Source: Phycisphaerales bacterium
GTDB taxonomy: Bacteria; Planctomycetota; Phycisphaerae; Tepidisphaerales; Tepidisphaeraceae
DNA length: 42,160 nt
Direction: 5' to 3'
Assembly: GCA_028291615.1 (NCBI GenBank)
Contig: JAQGHM010000234.1
Coordinates: 1 to 42,160 of the forward strand
Below the pieces are notes generated by a model. The model saw nothing but the letters and a program-made list of their open reading frames with translations, ran no database searches and had not been told where the DNA came from. Shown piece by piece: positions 6,761 to 15,468 of the stretch. Within the stretch, counting starts at the first letter, position 1, and the number at the start of each line of letters is the position of its first letter. A program made the translations under genes and the position numbers.

Positions 6761-9631
6761 TCACTTGCTCTCTAAATGCCAGACGCCGTCCCAATCGGGC
6801 GCGGGCGGGGTTCCGAGCAATTGTTCGCAGCGGCTGGCGAAGACCTGGCAGAGCGGGTCGCCGGCGACGCCGCGATTGAAGTGCGGCAACGCGTCGGTGA
6901 ATTGTCGCTGGCGGTAGGCTTCCAAGCCGGCGCAAAAGCACGCCTGCTCTGCGGTTAGTCGATAGTCGCGTTCGCCCAGTACTTCGTAGACCTCGGTTCG
7001 CTCGCGTTTGCCCTTGACGCGAACGTGGTCCACCGGCCGCAGGGCGAAATGGTCGCCGACGCGCGAGCGCGTGAACTCGGTGATCAGGATCTGGCTGCCG
7101 TACATCTTGTTCATCCCCTCGACGCGCGAGGCGAGGTTGACGGTGTCGCCGATGACGGTGAAATCGCTGCGGGTTTCGGAGCCGATGTTGCCGTAGACGA
7201 CCTCGCCGCTGTTGACGCCGACGCCGATGCGGATGGGTGGTAACCCCTGTGCCTCGCGCCCCGCGTTTAGAACTTCCAGCGCGCGTTGCATGGCCAGGGC
7301 GGTGCGCACCGCGCGGACGGCGTCGTCGGGCTCGGGGAAGGGGACGCCGTAGAGGGCCATGAGCGCGTCGCCCATGAATTTGTCCAGGATGCCGGCGTGC
7401 TCCTGCACGACGCCGACCATGCGCGTGAAATAGCCGTTCAATAGCTCGACGGTTTGCTCGGCGGTCATGGCTTCGGAGATGGTGGTGAAGTTTCGGATGT
7501 CGCAGAAGAGGATGGTGGCCTCGCCGCGCTGGCCGCCTAGCTTTTGCATTTGCGGGTCGCTGAGGAGGCGTTCGACGACGCCCTTGGTCATCTTTTTCAC
7601 CAGCAGACTTTTGACGCGCTTCTCGCGGGTGATGTCTTCGAGGACGACGACCAGACCTTGGCGCGCATCGTCGGGGCCGCTGAGCGGCAGTACGCTGGCG
7701 TTGACGGTGCTGGTCTTTTCTCCGCGGGGGGAGAGTTCCATGTCGAGCGCCGCGGCGCCCTTGCTGCCGGCGTAGACCTCGTCGATCAGGCCGAGCAAAT
7801 AACCGTTGGTCGTGCCCAGCACGTCGCGCAAGTCGCGCTTGAGGCACTGAGCTGGGACCGCGTCGAGGAGTCGCAGTGCGGCTTTGTTCGCGGTGACGAT
7901 GCGGTAGTCTTCGTCCAGCGTCAGGATGCTGTTGGAGATGCTCTCCTGCACGCTTTGCAGGTAGTTCTTCATGCTGACGGTTCGCGCATAAAGCTGGGCG
8001 TTCTCGACCGCGACGCCGATTTGCGATGACACGGCCTTGAGCACCATCGCGTCTTCGTCGCCGAAGCGCTCGCCGCCCAGCTTATTGATCGCCTGGGTTA
8101 CGCCCATGACCTTGCCTTCGCGATCGAGCGTGGGGACGCAGAGGACGCTTTTCGTTCGGTAGCCGGTGGCTTGATCGAAGGCCTGGTTGAATCGCGCGTC
8201 CTCGTAGGCGTCGGGGATGTTCAGCACCTCGCCCGTCCGCGCCGTGTGACCGGCCAGCCCCGCCGTCACCGGAAAGCGGATCTCCTTGAGTGTCGAGCCG
8301 TGCGCCTCCATCGACCAGAGTTCCTGCGTCTCGTGATCCAGGACGAAGAACGCGCTGCGGTCGCACTGCACGATCTGCGTTACCTTGGCGACGATCTTGC
8401 GGATCAGGTCGGGCAGCTCGAGCGTCTGCGTGAGCGCCGTCGCCACGTCGAGCATCACGGTCATCTTCTCGTGGCTGCCGATCAGGCGGCGGTAGAGGTT
8501 GAAGTTTTCGACCGCGATGGCGGCCTGGTGCGCGAAGGCTTTGAAGAGTTGCTCGTCGAGCTCGTGGAAGACGCCTTCGGATTTGTTGATCACCTGGATG
8601 ACGCCGATGATCTCGCCGACGAGGTTGCGCACCGGCCCACAGAGGACGGTTCGCGTGCGATAGCCGGTGCGCTGGTCGGTGTCGCGCTTGAAGCGGGCAT
8701 CTTCGTAGGCATCCTTGATGTTCAGCGTTTCGCCATGCTCGGCCACCCAGCCGACCAGGCCGTGCCCCATGGTCACGCGAATCTCGCGGCGTTCGACGCC
8801 CTGCGCCACCTTTGACCAAAGTTCACCGCGCACCGGATCTACCAGAAAAAGCGACGCGCGCTCGGCGCGCAGCAGCTTGCTGGCCGTGGTTACTACGCGG
8901 TCGATCAGCGCTTCGATCCCAGTCCCCAGGCTGAGGTGCTCGGAGAGATCGAGGTACTCGCTGAGGTGCTTGAGCGACTGTTCGCTCAGCCGCGCGCGGT
9001 GGGTGCTGGCGGAGTACTGCTGGTTCAACTCGCGCAGGCGGTGGGTGATGATATGGAGGAATCCGCCCGCCAGGTTGGGCACGATCTTAAAGCACGCTTC
9101 GAGCTCTTCGTAGGACAGGCAGAGGAGTTGCGTCGGGCGCACCGCCCGCGCCGAGGCGGTTCGACGCCCGCCGGTGAAATAGCCCATTTCGCCGATACTT
9201 TCGCCCGGCCCGAGGACGGCGAGCGTTGCCTCCTCGGCGCCCTCGTAATGGCCGATCACCTGCACCGATCCGCTGGCGATGACGAATAGACAATCGCCAA
9301 CCGAATCGCGATGGATGAAGACTTCGCCTTGCTCGACGCTCACCTCGCGCGCCACCCGCGCCAGGCGCATGAGCTCATCGGACGTGAATCCCGGGAAGAG
9401 CGGGCAGCAGGCCAGGCGGTCGATCCGCTGGCGGAGCAGCGCCTCTTCCAACTGCGCCGCCGACACGCGCCCGCCTTCGACCAGCAACTCGCCCAGACGC
9501 CGGTGCGCGGGCGGGCGCCCCTGCGCCAGTTCGCGCTGCCACGCCAGCGCGGCGTCCAGGATCGACGCCGGGCAATCCACGTATTGTCCCAGCGCTCGGA
9601 CGATGTGAATCTTTTCCTGATCAACAGCCAT
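6761..9631 (-). CDS. Adenylate cyclase with MshEN-like, cNMP-binding, two GAF and PAS domains
   Basis: 956 residues, predicted soluble. In order: a 24-residue motif matching the MshEN c-di-GMP-binding pattern at 45-68 (RLG, LV, G, L, L, Q at the expected spacing); a cyclic-nucleotide-binding domain at about 78-200 with GESIGEMGYFTGGRRTASA; GAF domains at about 235-380 and 390-548; a PAS-like domain at about 555-670; and a class III cyclase domain at about 700-886. Metal-binding Asp711 and Asp755, Lys751 and Thr825 (the base-selecting pair, typical of adenylate rather than guanylate cyclase), and Asn832/Arg836 are all present, so it should be active. The tail (890-956) resembles a TPR-like extension. 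The start is the ATG with GGGAG seven bases upstream; longer frames extend antisense into the hydrolase gene. It starts 17 bases after that gene, so the two are probably one operon. Confidence 0.93.
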   Translation of the reverse strand: MAVDQEKIHIVRALGQYVDCPASILDAALAWQRELAQGRPPAHRRLGELLVEGGRVSAAQLEEALLRQRIDRLACCPLFPGFTSDELMRLARVAREVSVEQGEVFIHRDSVGDCLFVIASGSVQVIGHYEGAEEATLAVLGPGESIGEMGYFTGGRRTASARAVRPTQLLCLSYEELEACFKIVPNLAGGFLHIITHRLRELNQQYSASTHRARLSEQSLKHLSEYLDLSEHLSLGTGIEALIDRVVTTASKLLRAERASLFLVDPVRGELWSKVAQGVERREIRVTMGHGLVGWVAEHGETLNIKDAYEDARFKRDTDQRTGYRTRTVLCGPVRNLVGEIIGVIQVINKSEGVFHELDEQLFKAFAHQAAIAVENFNLYRRLIGSHEKMTVMLDVATALTQTLELPDLIRKIVAKVTQIVQCDRSAFFVLDHETQELWSMEAHGSTLKEIRFPVTAGLAGHTARTGEVLNIPDAYEDARFNQAFDQATGYRTKSVLCVPTLDREGKVMGVTQAINKLGGERFGDEDAMVLKAVSSQIGVAVENAQLYARTVSMKNYLQSVQESISNSILTLDEDYRIVTANKAALRLLDAVPAQCLKRDLRDVLGTTNGYLLGLIDEVYAGSKGAAALDMELSPRGEKTSTVNASVLPLSGPDDARQGLVVVLEDITREKRVKSLLVKKMTKGVVERLLSDPQMQKLGGQRGEATILFCDIRNFTTISEAMTAEQTVELLNGYFTRMVGVVQEHAGILDKFMGDALMALYGVPFPEPDDAVRAVRTALAMQRALEVLNAGREAQGLPPIRIGVGVNSGEVVYGNIGSETRSDFTVIGDTVNLASRVEGMNKMYGSQILITEFTRSRVGDHFALRPVDHVRVKGKRERTEVYEVLGERDYRLTAEQACFCAGLEAYRQRQFTDALPHFNRGVAGDPLCQVFASRCEQLLGTPPAPDWDGVWHLESK

Positions 9632-9648
9632 CAGCAGTCTCCCGCGCG

Positions 9649-10854
9649 CTACAGGTCGATCGTCACGTCGGACTTGGCCAGCTCGATCCGATAGCCGCCG
9701 TTTGTGTTCTCTTGGGCCAAGTCGTGATCCATGCGAATGCGGTCCTGCCAACTGCGTTCGGGGTCGTGGTGACCGATGAGCGTGTGCTTGACGCGGCAGG
9801 CGCGGCAGCGCGCGATCACGTCCTCGATGCAGCCGTGCCCCCAGTCCATGCGGGGCACCGCCGCCGTCAGGCCGATCCGCTTGCGGCCGAAATACTCGTC
9901 CAGGAAATACTGGCCGTCGAAGTAGGCCAGGTCCGCATCCTGACAATGCTCGATCAGCCGCGCCTCAGCCGCCAGGCTTTTCTGCTGCCGCGGATCGAGC
10001 GGGTCCGTGCCGTGCCGAAGCTCGTGATCGGTGCAGAAGACGAACGTCTTGCTCCCGTGCACGATCTTGTACGCCAGGCAGCGGGTGGGACCGTGGTACA
10101 CGTCGAATGGGGTTACTGTCGTCGCGCCGATCTGGATCGGCTGGTCGAACTCATGAACCCGCCACGGGTGCGATATTTCGTCGTCCGCGGGTTCTTCGCC
10201 GCTGGGAATCTCGATGCCTTCGAACGACGCCGACATGATGCGATAATCGATCGGATCGTCGTAATACATCTGCTGCGTAATCTGTCGCGACAGGATGCCA
10301 TACCCCTGATCCAGCGCGCCCAGGAAGCTGCGCGTCCCGTAGATCTGAATGTCGAACGCCGGCCGCACGAAGCAGAACTGAGAAAACGGCAACCCGCTGC
10401 GATGATCCAGGTGGCCGTGCGACGCGAGCAGGTAAAGCAAGCGTGACCGATCGCCCCAGTTCTCGATCAGGTGCTTCGAGCCGTTGCGGATGCCGCTGCC
10501 GCCGTCGAGCATCAGCACGTTTCCTTCCGGCGTCTCGACGCTGACGCAGGTGGTCTCGCCACCGTAGACGGGTAGCTCGGACGCTCCCAGCTTGCGGAGG
10601 TACTTCATCAGCGCCGCGTCGTCGTCGGCCATAGCGATTAGGCGTTCCATCGCCGCTGTCCCACCGGCCGCTTTCTGCCGCACATCTCGCAGCGCCCGTT
10701 GCAGCGCGTCCTGGGCGACCATCCAGCGGTATTCCTCGACCTCGTGCGGCTCGGGAAACATCGGGCAGCTCCCCTGGACGCCCCAGAATCGGATTCTCAG
10801 GTTGTCGATCGGCTTGTCGTCGGCGGCGGAAATGGGTGGCATGGCGGTGGTCAT
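9649..10854 (-). CDS. MBL-fold metallohydrolase, possible cyclic nucleotide phosphodiesterase
   Basis: 401 residues. Metallo-beta-lactamase fold with the metal motif H146-G-H148-L-D150-H151, and further candidate ligands at His254 (DVYHGPT), Asp276 (FCTDHE) and His362/363 (IGHHDPE). The opening IRFWGVQGSCPMFP and the later YGGETTCVSVETPEG and MLDGGSGIR follow the pattern of RNase Z/PhnP-type phosphodiesterases; a helical insert at about 34-95 separates the first two. The gene directly precedes the adenylate cyclase with a 17-base gap. From that pairing, degradation of a cyclic nucleotide is a reasonable inference, but the substrate is not shown by sequence. The start chosen is the ATG at 10854; a second ATG four codons on is possible and neither has a strong ribosome site. 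Confidence 0.85.
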   Translation of the reverse strand: MTTAMPPISAADDKPIDNLRIRFWGVQGSCPMFPEPHEVEEYRWMVAQDALQRALRDVRQKAAGGTAAMERLIAMADDDAALMKYLRKLGASELPVYGGETTCVSVETPEGNVLMLDGGSGIRNGSKHLIENWGDRSRLLYLLASHGHLDHRSGLPFSQFCFVRPAFDIQIYGTRSFLGALDQGYGILSRQITQQMYYDDPIDYRIMSASFEGIEIPSGEEPADDEISHPWRVHEFDQPIQIGATTVTPFDVYHGPTRCLAYKIVHGSKTFVFCTDHELRHGTDPLDPRQQKSLAAEARLIEHCQDADLAYFDGQYFLDEYFGRKRIGLTAAVPRMDWGHGCIEDVIARCRACRVKHTLIGHHDPERSWQDRIRMDHDLAQENTNGGYRIELAKSDVTIDL

Positions 10855-11020
10855 AGCGGACGCCAGTGTACCCGCGCGCGGCCTTGAAAAGCACGAAACT
10901 GCCGCTTGTCGATCTGAGGCAAGGTCTCGCAATGTGGACGAAAGAAAAAGTTTTCCTCGAACTCTTTCCGTCGCCCGTTTGTATCACCACGGCGCTCCGC
11001 ACTCCTTAATCAGGGAAAAC

Positions 11021-12622
11021 ATGTCCAACGGTCGATCGATTTCCCAGCCATTCATTGCCGAAACTCTCGAGCCGCGCCAGCTCCTCAGTTGGGGAACATA
11101 TCCCCAACTGATCGACCAAGATCTCGCCGCCGCCAGCTATCCGCAAGTAAACGGGTCGGGGCAGGTCATCGTCGTCATCGACTCCGGCGTGAACCTCACC
11201 CACCCAAGCCTCGCGGGCAAACTCTGGACAAATCCCGGTGAGATCGCTGGCGACGGGATCGACAACGATAAGGACGGCTATGTAGATGACGTCCACGGTT
11301 ATGACTTCTACCGCAACGACCCCAATCCGGATGACGAAGTCGGCCACGGCACCGCGGTCGCCGGCATCATCGCCGCCAGCCCGTTCACGTTTAACGGCGC
11401 TACGTATGCCGGCATTGCTCCCGCCGCCAGAATCATTGCGCTGAAGGTTCTCGACACGACTTCCGCCTATTCCCCCGGCACCGAGGTGCGGATTGAAAAG
11501 GCGCTGCAATGGGTGGAGGCGATGAACAAGCGGTACAAGATTTCGGCGGTCAACCTATCGTTATATACGCCACCCGCCGCCTACGCCGCCAGTTATGCCG
11601 ACGAGGTGAAGCGGCTTGCCGCGGCGGGGGTGATCATCAGTGCCTCGGGCGGACAGGACAATCCGAACGCCGATGCCCATTATCCGTCAGCCGATCCACT
11701 GGTCTACGCCACGACGGTGGTGGACCAGAACGACCGGATGTCGAGCATCGTCAACCGCGGGCCGATGATCGACCTGCTCGCCCCTGGAAAAGCTGTACCG
11801 ATTCTGAGCAAGGCTGGCGGCGGGTTTATTCTCAGCGGCGAGGGTTCGAGCTACGCCACGCCGTTCACCACCGGCGCGGCGGCGCTTATGCGGCAGGTGG
11901 ATTCGAAGTTTTCCTCGACGCAGGTGCTGTCGATTCTTAAGGACGCGGGCGTCAACGTCACCGACACCTCCACGCAGTTCACCTACTCGGGGCGCACTTA
12001 CAAGCGGCTGGATCTCGACGACGCACTTCGCCTCGCCTACCAGCGCCGCAGTACGCCCGCGCCCACGGTATCCTATGCCAGTGCCGACGTCGGGGGCGCG
12101 AAGACCGCCGGTTCGACCACGACGGTCACGGCCGGCAACGCTTACGATCTCGCCACCTCCGGCGCGGATGTCTGGAATAATTCGGATCAGTTTCGATTTC
12201 TTTACCGCACCGTTACGGGGGATTTCGATGCCCGCGTGCGGCTGCAATCACTGTCCGCAGCCGACGCCTGGAGCAAGGCGGGGCTGATGGTGCGCGAGTC
12301 GCTGTCGCCTGCGGCGCGCAACCTGTTTATCTTCGCCACGCCCTCTGCCAATGCGGCGCGATTCTCGTATCGTCCTGTGGCTTTGGGGCCGACCACCCTC
12401 GCGTCTGCGAAAGCTGCCGTCAGCTATCCCAACACCTGGCTTCGCCTGCAGCGGCGCGGCAACGCCTTTACGGCCTACTACAGCACGGATGGAAGCAGTT
12501 GGAGAGTGTTGGGCTCGACCACGCTCGCCCTGAACATCACGCTCTACCTGGGGCTGGCGGCCACGAGCCACAACGGTTTGCAGATCGCCACCGCGCAATT
12601 CCGCGACTGGTCGGTTCTCTAA
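11021..12622 (+). CDS. Subtilisin-like (S8) secreted protease with LEPR-xLL motif
   Basis: 533 residues. The catalytic triad is visible: Asp54 (VIVVIDSGVN), His109 (EVGHGTAVAG) and Ser277 (GSSYATP). An Asp/Asn-rich loop at about 78-92 resembles the metal-binding insert of large planctomycete subtilases. The N-terminus carries ETLEPRQLLS instead of a classical signal peptide; this LEPR-xLL motif is common at the start of large exported planctomycete proteins. The segment that normally holds the oxyanion Asn reads SASGGQDN, so the Asn of the usual AAGN is Gly here. A beta-sandwich-like domain (about 360-533, DQFRFLYRTVTGDFDARVRL onward, similar to DUF1349-type domains) ends the protein. The ATG has AGGG five bases upstream. 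It is transcribed divergently from the hydrolase-cyclase operon. Confidence 0.9.
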   Translation: MSNGRSISQPFIAETLEPRQLLSWGTYPQLIDQDLAAASYPQVNGSGQVIVVIDSGVNLTHPSLAGKLWTNPGEIAGDGIDNDKDGYVDDVHGYDFYRNDPNPDDEVGHGTAVAGIIAASPFTFNGATYAGIAPAARIIALKVLDTTSAYSPGTEVRIEKALQWVEAMNKRYKISAVNLSLYTPPAAYAASYADEVKRLAAAGVIISASGGQDNPNADAHYPSADPLVYATTVVDQNDRMSSIVNRGPMIDLLAPGKAVPILSKAGGGFILSGEGSSYATPFTTGAAALMRQVDSKFSSTQVLSILKDAGVNVTDTSTQFTYSGRTYKRLDLDDALRLAYQRRSTPAPTVSYASADVGGAKTAGSTTTVTAGNAYDLATSGADVWNNSDQFRFLYRTVTGDFDARVRLQSLSAADAWSKAGLMVRESLSPAARNLFIFATPSANAARFSYRPVALGPTTLASAKAAVSYPNTWLRLQRRGNAFTAYYSTDGSSWRVLGSTTLALNITLYLGLAATSHNGLQIATAQFRDWSVL

Positions 12623-12737
12623 GCCCCTCTGCGCGCAACTCTCGCTTACATCTCGACTTGATGGTAATCGTTCCCGTCCCGATTTCCGTCGGCAAAATCA
12701 CCGGCAAGCAAGTACGCCCGCCCATGCCACCCCAGGT

Positions 12738-13331
12738 TCAGCTGCACGTGTTGGTGAACACGTAAATTGCCGCGAAGATCGCTTCGCTCCCCGGGAGGTT
12801 CGTACCCGTCGACTCCAGCCGCACCTGTGCGGTCACCCGCAGTTTCTTGTAGCCCGAGCCGTCTGGTCCAAATTCTGCGATTTGTTCGGCGTCGATCGGA
12901 TTGCTTAACCCCATCGTGTTAGCGACCGGGGCTGTCGCCGCATCGAGGTCGAATATTTCCCCGGCGACCGTGTCGCTCGAATTCGTAAAGAATTCGATTT
13001 TCACGTTCCGTAAAGAGCCCTTTCGATTTGCGCCGTCTACCGCAGCCTGTAAGGTGACGCTCAGGATCTCCCCCCACGACGCACTATAGTCGATGTGTGT
13101 TGGCGACGCGCCGTTCACTTCCCATTTCACTCCATTGGCGTCCAGCGTCAACAGCACCGAGACCCACCCGCTATCAAAGCCGTCCGCCAGGTTGCTATCC
13201 CACGTCTTACGCCCGGTGGCGACGTCGGTTGCTTTCCCCGTCAGACACTCAGCTGCTCCCAAAACATTCCCGTTCGAGCCCACTCGCGCCTTGGCCGAAA
13301 TGCAAAAACCGGAGACGTCTGTAATCGACAT
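12738..13331 (-). CDS. Hypothetical protein, unrecognised
   Basis: 197 residues; I do not recognise the family. There is no signal peptide or membrane helix. The composition is beta-rich with alternating hydrophobic residues (WVSVLLTLDANGVKWEV; LRVTAQVRLES), suggesting a beta-sandwich, possibly lectin-like. The N-terminus, MSITDVSGFCISAKARVGS, is unusual for an exported protein. The ATG at 13331 has GAGG nine bases upstream; a TTG five codons earlier would overlap that site and is less likely. It lies 83 bases downstream of the kinase-FGE gene on the same strand and tail to tail with the subtilase. Whether it belongs to the kinase transcript is unclear. Confidence 0.7.
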   Translation of the reverse strand: MSITDVSGFCISAKARVGSNGNVLGAAECLTGKATDVATGRKTWDSNLADGFDSGWVSVLLTLDANGVKWEVNGASPTHIDYSASWGEILSVTLQAAVDGANRKGSLRNVKIEFFTNSSDTVAGEIFDLDAATAPVANTMGLSNPIDAEQIAEFGPDGSGYKKLRVTAQVRLESTGTNLPGSEAIFAAIYVFTNTCS

Positions 13332-13414
13332 GATGTCAAACCTCAAAGTATGACCACCCCGATTGCAACATTAATGTTTTGAGTAATGCGAGTGGCTGGC
13401 AGCGCTCACAGCAA

Positions 13415-15442
13415 TTATGGAAATTGCTCATCGACATCCCGCACGATGCGGAAACCGACGTCTCCCCCACCCGAATCCTTCAACGCCTTCCCCCGCGCCC
13501 CTGATCGTGTTTCCCTCACCGGCGTCGCGAACGACCCGCCCCTGATCACGTACTCGTGCACATCTTCCCGGAAGACCGGGTCCGCCTCATTGCTTGGATA
13601 GATCGCGTTGTAGCCATCCTGGCACCATTCGGCTGCATTGCCGTGCATGTCGCAAAAGCCCCAGTGGTTGTTGTTCTTCTTGCCCACGGGGTGCAGTTGG
13701 TTATTGCTGTTCCCGCCGTGCCAGCCCATGTGGTCGGGTTCGCCGTCCCCGGACCACGCGGCGCTGGTTCCAGCGCGGCAGGCGTATTCCCACTCCGCCT
13801 CGGTCGGCAGGCGGTAGTGGCCGTTCCCCTGCGCGCTCAGTTTCTCGCAAAAGGCCACAGCATTCGTCCAAGAAAGCCCGGTGATCGGCAGGTTGGCCTC
13901 GTCATCCCCAGCGCCGGCTGGCGGCTTGCCCCCCATCAAAGCCCGGTACTGCCCGCGCGTCACCTCGAATTGCGACAGCCAGAACGGCTTGGTGATGCGA
14001 ATGTAGTGCAGGCGTTCGTCGTCGTTGCGCTCGGCGGCGTTGTCGGGGGTGCCGATCCGCCCGGGACCCGGCGAAACGCGCAGCATCGTGACGCCGATCG
14101 TGTTCATTTTTGACGGCAATTCGTAGACCACCACGGGCAGCGCCGGTGTTCGCCACGGCTGCGTGTGCCAGAGCGTGCCGGCGACCGCCAACAACGCGGC
14201 GGCGCCGAAGCTCGCCGATATCCATCGCTTAGGCACGATGGAGCGCGGTGGCGCCGCGACCGTTTGCCCCGCCAGCAGCGCTTCCAAGTCGGACGCGAAT
14301 GCCAATACGCTGGCGTGACGGTCGTCGGGCGACTTGGCCAGCGCTCGCATTACCACCCGCTCCAGCGCCTCGGCGTCAACGTCCACCATCCGGCCCTTGG
14401 TCCGCCCAAACGGGATCGGCGGAGAGGAGATGATATGATCCATCATCTCCTTCATTGTCCCCAGCGCGGGATAGGGCAATCGACCGGTCAGCGATTCGTA
14501 AAGACACGCGCCCAGCGAGTAGACGTCGCTGCGGATATCGACCTTCGCCGACCGTCCCGACGCCTGTTCCGGGCTGGTCCATGGGAGGGAACCGACCACC
14601 TGCCCCGAGGCGGTCAGCGTCTGCGTTCGCCAGTCCGCCGGCGCGAGCGCCGTCTCCAGCCTGGCAAGCCCGAAGTCGAGCAGGTGCGGCTCCCCGCGCG
14701 CGTCCACCAGCACGTTGGACGGCTTGAGATCCCGATGGACGATCCCCAGCGTATGCGCCTCCTGGACCGCGCGGGCGGCCTTGATGAATACCGTCAGCAC
14801 ATCCCGCGGGAAGTGCAGATCGTCTTGGCGGCAGCGAGTCGAGTAGGTGTCGAGCGCCTCGCCGTCGATGTAGGGCATGACCAGGTAGAATGAGCCGTCG
14901 GGGGTCTGGCCGCGATCGAGGATGCTGACGATGTTCGGATGATCGAGCTGGGCCAGGATGTCCGCTTCTCGGTCGAAGCGGGTGCGGGCGATTGCGTTGA
15001 CGAACGGCCCGCCGGGCAGGACTTTGATCGCCACTTTTTTGCCGGTGGATTGCTGCACGGCCTGGTAGACCGCCGCCTGCCCGCCAGTAGTCATTTCGCG
15101 CAGCGGCGTAAATCCAGGTAGGGCAGGGAGCGTGACGAGCGGCGTGCCCGATGCATCGCTGGGCGGGCGGATCGGCGCATCGATTTCGCTCGGCGCGACC
15201 AGCGGCAGGGGTTCTTCGATCGGCCCGGCCTTCTGCGCCGCGCGATACGCCTGCTCGAGCATCAGCAGGTCCTTGAGCTCTTCGGCGAGTTGGGGCATGA
15301 GTTCCGGGTGCGCCGCAATGACGTCGGTGTCGGTAACGATCTCCCCGCCGGTTCGCCGCGCGCAGACGTCAGCGACCACTTGCGCAAGCGTCGCCGCGCC
15401 GCCGTTTGACGTCTCAAATTGCAAGAGGTCTTGCGCTTTCAT
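13415..15442 (-). CDS. Membrane Ser/Thr protein kinase fused to an FGE-sulfatase domain
   Basis: 675 residues. An N-terminal region of about 105 residues precedes a Hanks-type kinase domain (about 110-392) with a glycine loop near 117-125, Lys140 (VAIK), HRDLKPSN with Asp238, DFG with Asp256 and SPEQ at 290-293, all intact. One transmembrane helix follows at about 407-424. The C-terminal, presumably extracytoplasmic part (about 447-668) is a formylglycine-generating-enzyme-like domain: RLPTEAEWEYACRAGT, HGNAAEWCQDG, YVIRGGSF, VGFRIVR. In such fusions that domain is usually a binding or sensor module, not a true sulfatase activator. It starts 26 bases after the ECF sigma gene, an arrangement frequent in planctomycetes, so the sigma factor and kinase probably act together. 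Confidence 0.93.
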   Translation of the reverse strand: MKAQDLLQFETSNGGAATLAQVVADVCARRTGGEIVTDTDVIAAHPELMPQLAEELKDLLMLEQAYRAAQKAGPIEEPLPLVAPSEIDAPIRPPSDASGTPLVTLPALPGFTPLREMTTGGQAAVYQAVQQSTGKKVAIKVLPGGPFVNAIARTRFDREADILAQLDHPNIVSILDRGQTPDGSFYLVMPYIDGEALDTYSTRCRQDDLHFPRDVLTVFIKAARAVQEAHTLGIVHRDLKPSNVLVDARGEPHLLDFGLARLETALAPADWRTQTLTASGQVVGSLPWTSPEQASGRSAKVDIRSDVYSLGACLYESLTGRLPYPALGTMKEMMDHIISSPPIPFGRTKGRMVDVDAEALERVVMRALAKSPDDRHASVLAFASDLEALLAGQTVAAPPRSIVPKRWISASFGAAALLAVAGTLWHTQPWRTPALPVVVYELPSKMNTIGVTMLRVSPGPGRIGTPDNAAERNDDERLHYIRITKPFWLSQFEVTRGQYRALMGGKPPAGAGDDEANLPITGLSWTNAVAFCEKLSAQGNGHYRLPTEAEWEYACRAGTSAAWSGDGEPDHMGWHGGNSNNQLHPVGKKNNNHWGFCDMHGNAAEWCQDGYNAIYPSNEADPVFREDVHEYVIRGGSFATPVRETRSGARGKALKDSGGGDVGFRIVRDVDEQFP

Positions 15443-15468
15443 CGCCCACTTCTGCGGATGCCCGTTAC

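Noticed and set aside
9632-9946. N-terminal extension of the cyclase reading frame
   Set aside because: The extension is Arg/Pro-rich and antisense-like in composition, and lies inside the MBL gene. The internal ATG at 9631 has a good GGGAG site.
12746-12763. A hairpin ACGTGTT-N4-AACACGT
   Set aside because: It lies within the last codons of the hypothetical gene and has no T tract on either side.
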